Positions 43,478 to 55,006 of a DNA stretch of 64,000 bases are shown piece after piece. Source of the stretch: Microdochium bolleyi. Taxonomy: Eukaryota; Ascomycota; Sordariomycetes; Xylariales; Microdochiaceae. Positions within the stretch are counted from its first letter, which is position 1. Each line of letters opens with the position of its first letter. A model generated the notes under the pieces. It had not been told where the DNA came from and ran no database searches. It saw only the letters and a list, made by a program, of their open reading frames with translations. The stretch lies in contig KQ964282.1 in assembly GCA_001566295.1 (NCBI GenBank), forward strand, positions 35,146 through 99,145, given 5' to 3'. A program made the translations under genes and the position numbers.

Positions 43478-45174
43478 TTATATCTTTCCCCACCGCCAGC
43501 CACCCTGCCGCACTCTGGCGGCTCCGAAGCACGCCATCCCGCCGAGCATCTCCAGCCCGCAGAACAGCTGCAAGCCCATGTAGTCCCTGCCGCCCATAAA
43601 ATCCAGGATCGCGCCGGCGATAAGCGGCGAGACGAGCACTCCGACACCACCCAGCGCGAATGCGATCCCGGTTCGCGTGCCGACCTCGCGGATCTTGCTG
43701 ACCTGCGCGACGCACGCCGGGGCCAGGCTGAAGATGGCGCCCGACGCGAAGCCGAACAGCACGGCGTACGCGATCAGCGCGTCCTGGCTGTGCACGCCCG
43801 GAAGCCACAGGGCGAGCGTGAGTAAAGAGGATGTACCTAGCAGGAGGGTCGTTGTGTTGTAGCGTCCGATAATGTCGGCGAGGAGGCCCGGGATGATGCG
43901 GCCGGGGATGCTGGTTGCAAGAATACGGCGGATTAGCAGCGACTCAGGAAGCCACAGCTGGTGGGAACAAAGGAAAAACAAAAAGGCTCACCTCGCTGCG
44001 CTCCAGATGGGCAGCAGATATCCCACGAGCGCGGCATCGACGCCCGCAGCCTGTGCCTGCACGATGATGTACGTTGCGGGCACAAACATCCCACCGAAGA
44101 ACAGGAAGCATCCGACAAACAGCAGTAGCATCGTTCGATCCCTGAACGGCCCCGTGTAGTCCACGAGCAGCAGAGGTTGCGGCTTCGGCCGCAGACGCGA
44201 CCGGACCAGCACGCACGCAGTAGCGCATAAGGCGAGGCACATGAAGCCGACGATGCGCAGGGCCCAGGGAAACCCCACGCGGGGGATCAGCTGGTTGAGC
44301 ATGATGGGCATAATGACGCCTCCCACGGCGGACCCGGACACGGCGATGCCCAGCGCGGCGGCGCGGCGGCGGCGGAACCACGTCATGACGCACGCCATGA
44401 CGGTTGTTGCGACGCAGGCCTGGCCGAAGCCCGAGACGATGCCCTGCGCTAGGATGAACTGGTAGTACTGTGAAGACAGTGATGTCATCATGGTGCCGAA
44501 GATGAAGATGGCGGTACCGGTGTAAAGCAGCCAGCGCGGGCCGTATGAGTCGAAAGCGCGGCCAACCTGGGGTGGATGTGATTGATTAGTACGCGTCCCT
44601 AGGTCAAGGATGCTCCAAAGGGGGCATGTTCTCGATGCCGCTCGATGATACTGCGTGTTTCTCGGGCCAGCACGACATGTCTTTGTCGCTTCGTACGTGT
44701 CACGAACAGTGAGGAAGAGTTACTCACAACCGCCGTGCTACTGTCCATGACGAAACCCTGGACCGCCGGGATCCACGCAATCAGCGCGAGGCTGTTGTCC
44801 TTGAGGATGTCGTCGTGGTAGATCTGCACAAAGATGCCTGCGCAGTTGAACATGCCAAAGGTGCAGATGAAGGCGCACCACGCGCCGAACACACACGACC
44901 ACGCCGCCCAGCCGCCGTCGGGGAAGTCGTTGTCGTCGCCGTGTGTGCCTGTTGCTGTTATCGTCATCAGGGAGTGCGCAGAGATGGCGGGTGTCAGGGG
45001 CACGCCCGTGGCTGTGTCGAGGGTGCCCGGTTGTGAATGGGCTTCGTTCTTGGATGCCGGTGGAGTCTTGTCGGGTTGGCTGGCTTCGAGATTGGTGGAG
45101 CTCGGTGTTGAGTAGGTATCGATGTTGGATTTCTCCTGGGCTAGTTCTGGACCGCCCACCGCGTGGCTGGCCAT
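43478..45174 (-). CDS. MFS transporter, monocarboxylate (MCT-like) family
   Basis: Three exons on the minus strand, 45174-44728, 44566-43992 and 43910-43478, with introns of 161 and 81 bp (GTGAGT and GTGAGC donors; CTAAT branch in the second). The joined product is 484 residues. After a polar N-terminus, DGGWAAW opens the first helix, which is the conserved MCT start. VGRAFDSYGPRW is the loop after helix 2 and SIPGRIIPGLLADIIGRYN, formed exactly at the second splice, is the loop after helix 8. Twelve helices are expected, at the plasma membrane. Fungal relatives carry carboxylates, riboflavin or unknown solutes; the substrate here is unknown. The exact fit of the conserved motif across the second junction supports that intron strongly. 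Confidence 0.88.
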
Positions 45175-45703
45175 CTCTGGTCTGGTGGTGTAGCTGGAAT
45201 GGAAGGATGCGGTGCTTGTATACTGAGGTTACTCGAAGATCGCTGGCTTCTCCGTCGAGGCTCAAACCATGTTTGGAAGAAAGAAAGGAGGTAGATCACG
45301 AAAGAATACGTTGTCAAATTCCCTGACAAGAGAAGGGAGCGCCTTTCGGCAGGTGGACCAACGCCGGAGGCTTCCAACCCGCCAGCATTGGGCTTCAATG
45401 ACCGCTGGTTATTGGCTGACTCGGGACGCCCGCGCCCTTCAAGTGGACCAGCTCGTCAAGCCCTTGGCCCCGTCTTCCCCGCGAGAAGCAAGTCGATGCC
45501 CCGTCTCCCAGGACCCGCCGTGTTGGGATTGGACGTTTGTGAAGGGCGGACGAAGGTGACCCCGAAGCCTGTCTGTCTATTCTTCAGCAGCTTGCTGGGG
45601 TACAACCGGGCTGAACTGGGGTCAATTGATATGACACGACAAGTCGGCCAAGGTCAGGGTTGTGACCGGGAAGCTATCGTCCTGACGTTCAACTTCTGAC
45701 GCA
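45175..45703. other. Intergenic, 529 bp
   Basis: Promoter of the MFS gene and 3' end of the next minus-strand gene. No gene seen. Confidence 0.5.
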
Positions 45704-48437
45704 TCAAGGTGTCGAAACTGTTTTCAGACCATACTGTCTCCCTCGATTGAGCTCGTAACCTCTAGCAACGCCCCTGCGAAACCCGCCTCGTACCCTGAGC
45801 TGTAGCTCTTCCGGACCCTCCTCTCCACTGTGAGAGACCTCGATGGTGGCTATCCGCGCTGCAGTCTTCAGACTCCCGATCCCGCCTGACGTGTTGTCCA
45901 GCACGGTCGCGCTCGCTGGCGGTGATTGCTGCGCGAGGGCCACGAGCTGCGGCATCGAGTCCCACGTCTCGTGGATCTGGGAGCGGAAGCGGGTGAGGCA
46001 GAGGACCGTGTGCAGCAGCGCCAGCACGGCGTGCGCGAGCAGTAGCGCCATGCAGAAGATGTCGAACTCGTTGGTCGGGCTCATGACATAGCCAGTGAAG
46101 ACGGCCTGCATCGAGATCTCGACCAGGCTCTGGTTCTGCGGAGCTACGGCCTGCTCAATGTATGCCAGGCGCGCCCTGGGTGCACCGTAGCGGACGAACT
46201 GCGAGGCACGCTCGAGCTGCCCGGCGAGGGTCGCGGGCTCTGGGCCGCCACCGGGGAGGGCTGCCCGGACACGGCGGTTTGTGTCGCGCGTGTCCTCCCC
46301 GGACCGGGACAGGCTGTCGACGAAGAACGCGGAGATGACGACCTCGGGCTCGGCGCGCCACTGCCGCAATGCGTTGGACCACGTCCCGTTGATGTAGGTC
46401 GGCATGCGCTTGCTGTGTACCAGCCGCTCCAGGGTCGTGCGGTTGGGGAGGTTTGCGCTCCTCTGCAACTTGGGCAGATCGTCGTCGGTGACAAAAGGTG
46501 ATATGAAGTTGAACCATCTCCGCGACATACGGATCTGCCCCTGGTCGATCTTGGCAATGTCGTCCATGCGAGTGAGAATTAGCCCCTTGCCTGTCACGCC
46601 CGGGAGCATGGCCTGCACGTTGTTGGCTGTGCGGTCCAGACCGCTGTCGTGCCGCTGATGCAGGTCGGTGAAGCTGTCGAATCGCTGGATCGAGAGGCCA
46701 TCTACCCAACGCGCGTCGACCAGGCAGACGTTGACGTCTATCGGGACCAGGCCGTCTAGGCTCCGGTCATCAGAGTTGTTGCGGTACACGACAAGGCCGA
46801 TCGTACCGTTCAGATGTCTCGGTAGAGCGACGGGGATGACGATGTGGTCGAGCGTCTTTATTGCGGCAGGGATATCAGCTGGCGACTGTATCGTGGTGTT
46901 TCTGAGGAGTAAGTTGTCCCTGACATCCTCGAATACATCGAGGTACTCCAGTGGGCCATCGTCATCGCCAGTCGCACGGAGGGCCCCCTGATCTCTCCAC
47001 CACCCAAATCTCTCGATGCGCGGGAAGGCATACCTCGTCGTGGCATTATGGACGGTCATGGTCGGCTGTAGCCTGCACAGGGTACGCGCCAAGGGCAGGC
47101 GCGTCTCGACCCGGTACTCCTTGCTCTTGGCAAGGTCTAGATACCTGGCAGAGACAGACGGTGAGGCATACGGCTGGCGGGCCCTCAGCAAGTCCAGAGA
47201 TGCGTCGTGGTGGTCAATGACAATGTCCTGGCCGCCTGCAACGGGCCCGTGGGTCGTGTAGGCCCACGTGTCGTATCCGCCCGAGTCGCCGGCCTCGGCA
47301 TGTATCGTCTTCATGAGATAGCCATCATCGACTCGGAACTGCTGATAGTCTCTGTGGACATGCCAGTGCCGGCTAAAAGTGCGATCGAGGGAGACGAAGC
47401 CGGAGGACGGGCACCAGCGTCTGTTCAGTCTGTGGTCTGACGTCTTGCAGAAAGACTCTAGCTCATCGATCGCATTGAACAAGGTAGGCCATAGCTGTGC
47501 TTCGGTCTCTGAAGCTAGTTAGCGATGGACCACTCAGATAGTCTAATCAGCGGTTGACTCACTGTTCAGAGTTAGGATACCACCACCGACAGGCCACTGT
47601 AGGCAACGCGATCAGTCATGTAATGGTTACTCTCGAATAAAATGTTGACACTAAGGTCTGGCACGTACCTCCATCTCGCGTGGTAGCATCAAAATGGCTG
47701 TCGCGGGGCCTACGAAGAGGGCGGAGATGCCCCCAAACACCAGAAGCGCGCCGAAAAGGATGCCTCCGATGAGGTTGGATCGCTTGAGATACGCCTTAAC
47801 GCCTCCGACGAAGTCGATGGACCAAAAAAAGCTGCATTTACGGCCACCAGAGATGAGATTTTGCAATTGAGATCATGTAGCTCACGGCCCCTTGCATACT
47901 GTTGTGGATGCGCATGCTCACCTTGGTTGTGCGATAGCTTTATCCGAGCCCAAAAGACCGAAGGGGATGCCAACACCATATATCATTCTGTGGCGAATGA
48001 GGTGTAGGATCATCGAGCCTATGCTCGACATGACGAACAATTCCTTGACGGGACCATTAGTCTGAACCCCTAACCTCGACTCTGTTCGGAGACGGCGTCT
48101 TGCGTTGCAGGTTTGGGCCGAAGCTTACCTGGATCTTTGCCGCGATTTGTATGGCATTCTGCTTGATTTCGTCTTTTCCGCTCTCGCCTTGCAACTCTCT
48201 GCCAACGAATCTCCTCTGTAGATTCAGGACGACCAAGCTCACCGACACTGCCGCTGGGACAAGGTGGATAAGTGACCGGCACCCAGCCACCACGAAGGAG
48301 TCGAAGACGACTGCCTTGCGCGCCTCGTCCTTGGTTGAAGCGAATATGCGTAGCCCGATCGGACGCAAGAGATTCGGCACGTATGACCTAAAGGTTCGCC
48401 ATGCTGTCGCAATGGCAAAGGGAATGTGGAAAAGCAT
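45704..48437 (-). CDS. Large fungal membrane protein with extracellular domain, unknown function
   Basis: Five exons on the minus strand: 48437-48129, 48043-47922, 47831-47669, 47596-47563 and 47508-45704. All junction phases agree and give 810 residues. Donors are GTAAGC, GTGAGC, GTACGT and GTGAGT. An N-terminal set of helices (FDSFVVAGCRSLIHLVPAA; ELFVMSSIGSMILHLI; NLIGGILFGALLVFGG followed by GPATAILMLPRE) leads to WPVGGG and a large domain with several N-glycosylation sites. A last helix (FCMALLLAHAVLALLHTVLC) precedes a cytoplasmic tail. This layout, including RELQGESGKDEIKQNAIQIAAK before the second helix, is common in Pezizomycotina but has no known function. The 34-nt fourth exon is small yet restores the conserved P-x-GGG. 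The first ATG is the least certain boundary. Confidence 0.78.
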
Positions 48438-49409
48438 GATCTGTTGGTTGGCTACTTCAAGGGACTTTGACGTGGTCCCGTGTAAGCTTGGATGATTGCC
48501 GTTCTGTATTGAGTGTGACGGGAACACGTGCAATGTGCCAGTTGCGCGGCGCAGTCGACACAACAATACGAAGCAGCGAGACTTTGCAATAAAAGATCGG
48601 ACCTTGGTCATCCAGGGTCGGTGACCAGCGGTCTGTTCTTCAGCTTGGGGGCCAATCAGCGGGCTCGGACTCGTTCTGAGCCTCTCCTGGCGCCACGGGC
48701 GCCTAATGGCGAGGGTTTGCGTATAGCTGAACATAGAAATCCCCAGCTGGAGAGCGGCAGGCTGTGAGGGATCGTCTTGGCATTTAGTCCTGCGTGCCCC
48801 GTCCGCGTCTATTTTGTATGAAGTACCGCCCGGTGGCATTTCTTGGGAGCAGATTGGCTGATGCGTCTTCGATGTGCCGTCCCATCCCTCAGCACGTCCT
48901 GTCATCTCGGGCAAGGCTCTGGCAGCCATGGACAGAGCCTTGCGGAAGACCGACTATATTTATCACGCGCTTGGAGGGCCAATCATTCTGAATCCGATCC
49001 CGCTCTGTCCCGCAACCATTTGGCTTGTTTTCTATGCGCCTGGCTTGAGCTAAGTATAGCCCAAAAAGCAACCACTAACTGCAAATCCGTCTGGCTGTTG
49101 TTGTACGCTTTCGTAGACTTGATGGCAACCTGGGTCGAATGCTGGCACAATTACAACATCAGACACCCGTCTATTAGCAGGAGCAGTCTCGACGCACAGT
49201 ATACGTTTGCCGAATGTATGGTCCGAAGTACGATATGCGATGGCAGGGGCGCCTCTGCAGGCGCGGAGGTGACTCAGCCCTCATGTCAAAAAAGCAGCCA
49301 CATGCAGACGAATGATGACACCCCCGCCTGACAGCATCCCACCCACGACCATATTCTTGGACCACCTTTCTCCGCCCACGACATCCCCGACAAGCGGACA
49401 GGGTACGCC
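48438..49409. other. Divergent intergenic region, about 1 kb
   Basis: Upstream of two divergent genes. A frame open on the minus strand to 48929 continues the membrane protein's first exon but is not protein-like there. Otherwise nothing recognised. Confidence 0.5.
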
Positions 49410-50781
49410 ATGGACACGAGCAACATTTTCTGCTCCATCTGCGGGCACGTCTTCGTGCACGAGTCGCACGCGGCCCTTGTGCGCGGCCTGCCGACGAGCT
49501 GGCAGTGCGACGCGGTGCTGCTGAGCGACCCGGCGCACGAGTTCGAGCGGCTCGAGCTGCACTACCGCGCGGGCAAGACGGCCCGGGCCGCGGCGGCCGC
49601 CGGGCTGGCTCCGATCCCGCCCATCGACTTCGGCACCCTGCTCGGCGGGGGCGCTGTCGCTGGCCCTGGAGCTGGTATCGGGGACGTGGACGGCGTCGCC
49701 ATCGCGGAGGAGCCGGCGGTGTACGTGGGCCGCGACTACTTCCAGCTCGAGGCGGACGGGCCCGGGGACGAATGGATCCGCGTCAACGACCACGTCGGCC
49801 AGGAGGCGTGGGAGGGCGGCAGCTCGACGTACCGGATCGCGGTGCACCCGGCGTGCCTCGACGTCGCGCGGGGCTTTATCCGGGCGCAGCAGCGACAGCC
49901 GCAGCAGCAGAGATGGAGGTCGCCCGTGGCGAGCATGCGCGCGCTGTGGAAGGTGCTGCGGATGCGGTGGGACGCGCTCGACGCCATGGTCATGGTCAGC
50001 GACGGCAGCCTGGAGGGCGAGGCGTACATGATGCTCCGGGAGCACGCGGTGTACGAGCCGCCCGGGCACGGTGAGGTCGAGGTGCTGTTGCAGAGACGAT
50101 GGGTATGTGTGTCCGTGTGACAGATGACTTGTCGTGGGGATCCAGGGTTGAACGGACAACTCGTGGTATCACAACACCGAAGATGCTGACTGGCAGAGTG
50201 TGTAGAATCCATCGGAAGCGGCTGACCCAGCAACGATGGCCAGGATCGTCACCCGTGCGGCTCAGCCGCTGAGCATCGCCAAGATAGCAGACCGCGTAGC
50301 TGAGAGGTTCCGGGACCAGTTCTACAGCCTGCCGTGGGAATTGCAGGAGATGGTGTTGGGGTTCGTGGCATCGGGAAGCAGAGGCTGGGGCCGTGAGAAC
50401 AACAGGATGTTGGCCCCTGAGACGTGGCTCCGTCTGCTCATGGAGGGCCGCGTGCTCCCCTTCATCGGACCCCTGGACCACAAGGAGTTCGCAAGAGAGG
50501 CTGCAGACGGAAACATAGACTGCGAGGACATTGTCCGCATGCTCAGGCAACCGCCGCACCCTGGGACAGGCTACTGGCATGAGCTCGGAGATCGTGTTCC
50601 AGACTGGCTTCGTAGCAGAGCATGGAGATGGGAGCTGCTCGACAGGATGTATGTCGGAGACGTCCTGCCTGCCTGGCACGACTGGATGCAGCGCGAGTCA
50701 GATGTCCCGGCGATCCCTCGCTACTGGGATGAACATGGGAACAGGGTATATCCGGTCACCCGAATGACAGCTTGTGTATAG
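49410..50781 (+). CDS. F-box-like protein with N-terminal Cys motif, unknown function
   Basis: Two exons, 49410-50102 and 50206-50781, across a 103 bp intron (GTATGT donor, GCTGAC branch, GTGTAG acceptor), encode 422 residues. A nearer AG acceptor would run into a stop at once, which fixes the choice. The N-terminus has FCSICGHVF, half of a zinc-ribbon-like site. The second exon has FYSLPWELQEMVLGFV, the short F-box-like helix seen in many fungal proteins with this layout. The middle is Ala/Gly-rich, with a conserved YVGRDYFQL segment and a WRIAVHPACLDVA-like block (here YRIAVHPACLDVA). Such proteins may act as adaptors in SCF-type ubiquitin ligases, but no partner or target can be named. Confidence 0.7.
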
Positions 50782-50940
50782 GTAGCGCCTTAGATTGTCA
50801 CGAAAGCAGTATGGACATAAACGTTACTATGTAAGCTCCATCGTAAATATGTGCAAGAAACACTCCTCCGCGCCTTCGAGACTCCAACTCGCGTCTCATC
50901 CATATCATCCAACACTCAGCACCAACCGGGACACTCTCCC

Positions 50941-53515
50941 TCAGTTCGGCACGCACTGGGAGTACCACTCGTTCCAGACCTTGCAGTTGTACCCGGGCGG
51001 GCACCGCGTCGGACCCGTGTGGCCGCCTCCACCGCACTTCTCATACGGCCCGGCCGTCGGCCCTGTCGCCGGCGCGCTCGACGTCTTTGACGACGTCACA
51101 AGCGTGGACGACGACGAAGAGACAGGCTTGGTCGAGCTGGACGTCACAGTCTTGGACGATGACGACGACACGGAGACCGTCTTTGAGGCAGACGTGCTCG
51201 CGCTGCTGCTAGTACCGCCAGTCCCGCCGCCCGCGATGGCGCCGTTGCCATGGAACACGCCGCGGCCGTTGGTGCCCACGTACACCTTGTTCGCGACGTT
51301 GCCGCTGCCCGCGAGCCGCGCGCCCTCGATGTTGCCGAATCCCTGGCTGGCGCCCTGAAGGTCGGTCCACGTGGCGCCGCCGTCCGCGCTGCCGTACAGC
51401 CTAGGTCCCGCGCTGCCCGTGCCGAAGGTGTACAGGTTCCAGCTTGTTCCGGATCCAAGGCCAAGGGAGATCTGGAACGTGTTCTTGAGGTTGCCGGTCG
51501 TGGCGGTGAATGTGGCGCCAGCGTCCGCGCTGTAGAAGATGCCCGCGTTGGTGGACACGTACAGCTTGCCCGCGGAGGTCGGGTGCGTGGCGATGTCCCG
51601 GATAGCGGTGACGCCAGAGGGCAGCGCACCGCCCTTGGCGAACGTCTTGGCCCCGTCGGCAGAGACGTAGAAGACGCCCGCCGAGCCGGCGTAGAAGTTG
51701 CCGTTGGTGCGCCTGTCGGCTGCGACGACCGCACCTGTGGCCAGGGCAGCGACGGCAGCAAAGGCGCCCTCGTTCTGGGACCGCACGACACCGCCGGAGG
51801 TCGTGGACCAGAGGATCACATCGCCGTCGGCAGACAGGGCGACGGAGCCGCCGGTGAGGGTCGTGTCGGCGCCCGCGTGGGCGGCCCAGGTCAGTCCGCC
51901 GTCCGACGACAGAGCGGCCATCTTCGCCCCGGTATCCTTGCCGACCCGGACGACCTTCTTTGGGGCATTGCCCGCGTAGTCGACGCCCTCGGTGCTCGTG
52001 AACTTGGGGCCCTGCCAGACCGTCTGGGGGGCCGTGCCGAGGTCCGCGGCGCTGGCAAAAGTATAGCCGGACACATCGCCCACCGCGGCGAGCAGCTCGC
52101 TGCCGCCCGGTGCGGAGGCGACCTCGAGCACAGCCGTCTCCTCGATGCCGTCGGCGAGCGACTGGATCGTGATGTTGTGCACGGTATCCCACTTGGTCAG
52201 ATCATGCCCGCCGTAGACTGTCAAGCCCGTGCCGTAGAGGAAGTGGTCGCTGTCGTGGGGGTCGATCTCGAGCGACTCAATCATCCAGCCGAGCCACTTG
52301 CTGTCGATATCCAGGAAACTCTTGCGGATCCACGGCGCCTTGAGAGTCGAGATGCCGTAGTAGTAGATCATCTCCGGGTAGTTCCCCCACTTCCAGAGGA
52401 CCGACCACGTCTTGCCGCTGTCGGTGCTGCGGTAGATCTGCGCGTCGGGCCACCACGAGTTGAGGCTTGCGACAACCAGGGTGCCGGGCTTCTTGGCGTC
52501 GAGCGCGAGCCCGCCAAAGCCGTAGTTGAGCCCCGTCGTCACGGGCGTGATGTCGGTCCAGGCGGAGGCGGCGATGTCGTAGCGCCACACCGCGCCGAGG
52601 GTGCCGTCGTAAGGTCCCGCGCCGTCGGCGTACGACAGGTACAGCGCCTTCTCCTCGGGGGCGAGCCGGCACTTGTGCGGGAAGAACTTCTTGGGCTGGC
52701 CCGCCACGGCGGTCCAGGTGCTGCCGGCGTCCTCGGATACGTACACGGAGGCGGTCGTGTTGTCAGCCGTGCCGACAAAGATGCGCGAGGTGGCGCCGCC
52801 GACGAGTGGCGAGGTCGAATCGAAGGTGACGAATGCCAGGCCGATAATGTCGCTGTTGTAGCCGCTCGTGTCGCTGGGGACGGGGATGTAGGTGCCCACG
52901 GCCTTGAAACTGTCGACCTTGGCGAACGACTTGCCCGCGTCGGTGCTCTTCCACAGGCCGTTGCCGCTGCGTGCGCCGTAGTAGACAATGTTGGAGTTCT
53001 TGGGGTCGACGGCGAGTCGCTCGCCCATGCCGCGGCCGGGCATGTTGCCACCGACCTTGAAAGGCAGGGCCGCCGACGTCCAGGTTGCGCCGCGGTCGGT
53101 GCTCTTGAAGATGGAGCCTGGGTTCGGGTCCCAGCTGTTCGTGTAGAGGCCTGCCGCGAAATACACGACGTCGGCCTTCTGTGGGTCGACGGCGAGGGTA
53201 TCTGCGCCCCAGTTGTGCCTGTGCAGTGTGTGTCAGAGTGAGTTTGTACACCTATATCAGGCCAGAGTGATTGTGGTCGGGTCCTTACCAGCCCTCATGG
53301 GTCGCCAGTGAGTCTGTGATGGGGGTCCATGAGTCGTCCTTGTTCAGGCGGTACACGCCGCCGATGTCTGTCCGCGCGTAGGCGACACCGGGGGCAGTTG
53401 GGTGGAACACGATACCCGGCACGAAGCCACCACCTCCGCCAAAGCGGGCATTGTTCCACGTGAAGGCGGCGTGTGCCACGGGCGCGATGGCCGCGAGGAC
53501 GGCGGAGACCTTCAT
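50941..53515 (-). CDS. GH74 xyloglucanase with C-terminal CBM1
   Basis: Secreted xyloglucan-cleaving glycoside hydrolase. Two exons, 53515-53289 and 53218-50941, across a 70 bp intron (GTAAGG donor, CACAG acceptor) give 834 residues, close to known fungal GH74-CBM1 enzymes. A signal peptide ends near residue 16. The catalytic domain shows the two seven-bladed propellers' repeating SxDxGxTW-type turns (FKSTDRGATW, WKSTDAGKSF, YVSEDAGSTW, YRSTDSGKTW and others). Asp50 in RTDIGG is the expected catalytic base. A Ser/Thr-rich linker follows, then a CBM1 with the Cys and aromatic pattern (YEKCGGGGHTGPTRCPPGYN then Y-S-Q-C-V). It binds cellulose through the CBM1. Together with the AA9 gene it points to plant-wall use. 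Endo versus reducing-end mode is not resolved. Confidence 0.95.
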
Positions 53516-55006
53516 GGCTGCTAAGGTGCAGGTTTCTTGCCTGTTTATAAGACCAAGAGCAATCTGAAGAGAGACCCGTGCCTGAAGTCTTGGCAGTCGT
53601 CAGGAACAGGAATAAAGCGTGGTATCAGCGTGGTATTAATATTAGTTTGAGTGATGGCATATAGCCGTCAACGACCCCCTTGGAGCATGTCGCCACCAGA
53701 GTTCGGGCGGTCGGAGCGAAACAATTGGGGTCCCTTCAGGCAGGCAGAGGATATTGCGCTCGCGGGTACGCATCTCGATAGATGAACTGCGGGGTTTTCC
53801 CACCAGTCTGCACGGTCCCAGGCTCGCTAATTCAGGGTCGAGAGCTATTTATGCCGCTTTCGATGTCATGGAGGATGAGGCTCCGAGATGGGGACAGGCA
53901 CACCCCTGCAGGTGCGGGCAAACACCCTCGCGTGGCGCGTGACGGCATGGCTTGCAGAGACAACGGGCGGGAAGGAAGTCAGTGAGGTTTGGCTCGGCGT
54001 TGAGAGCAATTCCTCATAGATGGCCGCAGATGGATGCAGCACGGGCAGCGGTACCAGAGCCGTCGGGCCCGGTGCTCTGGGGATCAAGGGCCGGGCTCCG
54101 GTGGTGTGCATCTGCAGGTAGCATGTGCGAGCTCCACGTAGTAACAATACTCCAGCGGCCATAATCGAGCTTTGGAGGAGCAAATTGTGACTCGCTTCTG
54201 TTGCTGTCGCTGTTGGGACATCCTTCCCACTTTCCTCTTGTGACCTGAGGCATCGACGATAACTGCAGTTCTTCAGAATTGACATGCAGACTCTGAGGCT
54301 GAGGTATTCTTTCGTATATCACAAACCAGACAGACGCATTGATACATTCCACCTGTGATGAAAACCCCAAGAATGAGATATCTCTGATTCTGAAGACAGT
54401 GCTGGGTCCTCCGTGACAAAAGTTAGTTTGCAAGCATGAGAGCCTACTGTAGGGGGCGCTTGATGTATATGCTACCCTCACGTACGCCTACCTTACTCAT
54501 GGATCTTTGGGACAGGGGATCGTGTTCTGTGGGGAGCAGAGCATGACCGCTTCCTTTCTCTCGTTATTTTTGGTAAGAGCAATGCACCTTACCTACCCTA
54601 TCTTAGTCTAATGTCAGACTCTCTCCTCCATAGGTCTGATCTTCAAGTGAACAACAGTTTGAGATAGGCTGAGATAATGAAAAGATAGAGCCCCGAGAAT
54701 ATCTTCGTAACTCTAGGCCCGGGCAAGGGAATTAGTGGCGGCAAGGAACAAGCATGTGTCCTATGCAGTAGCCCCCGAGATCTGGTTCCTGTACATGGCC
54801 GCTGCAAGGACATAGGCCTGCTAAGCTCGTGGGCTTTTGACGCACAGTACATTGGCGCCTGGGAATGTCCTGAAGCTTCCGACAACGCAGAAATCTTCGC
54901 GTCAGCTAGAGCCACACCTCGACAATACCATAGCTTCAGGAGTGATCTCTGCACGCGAGGTGCGTGGAAAAATCTGAAATCAGGTACCGTCGCGCCTATG
55001 GTTGCA
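53516..55006. other. Intergenic, 1.5 kb
   Basis: Promoter of the GH74 gene at the left, 3' end of an F-box gene at the right. Only motif-free short frames between. Confidence 0.5.

Noticed and set aside
48438..48929. N-terminal extension of the five-exon membrane protein
   Set aside because: The frame is open, but the residues are polar and irregular and lack the family's pattern; treated as upstream sequence.
51250..53241. 663-residue plus-strand frame opposite the GH74 gene
   Set aside because: Antisense shadow; the minus strand has propeller repeats, catalytic Asp and CBM1.
53544..53549. TATAAA just upstream of the GH74 start
   Set aside because: Only 29 nt before the ATG, which would leave almost no 5' leader; probably coincidental.
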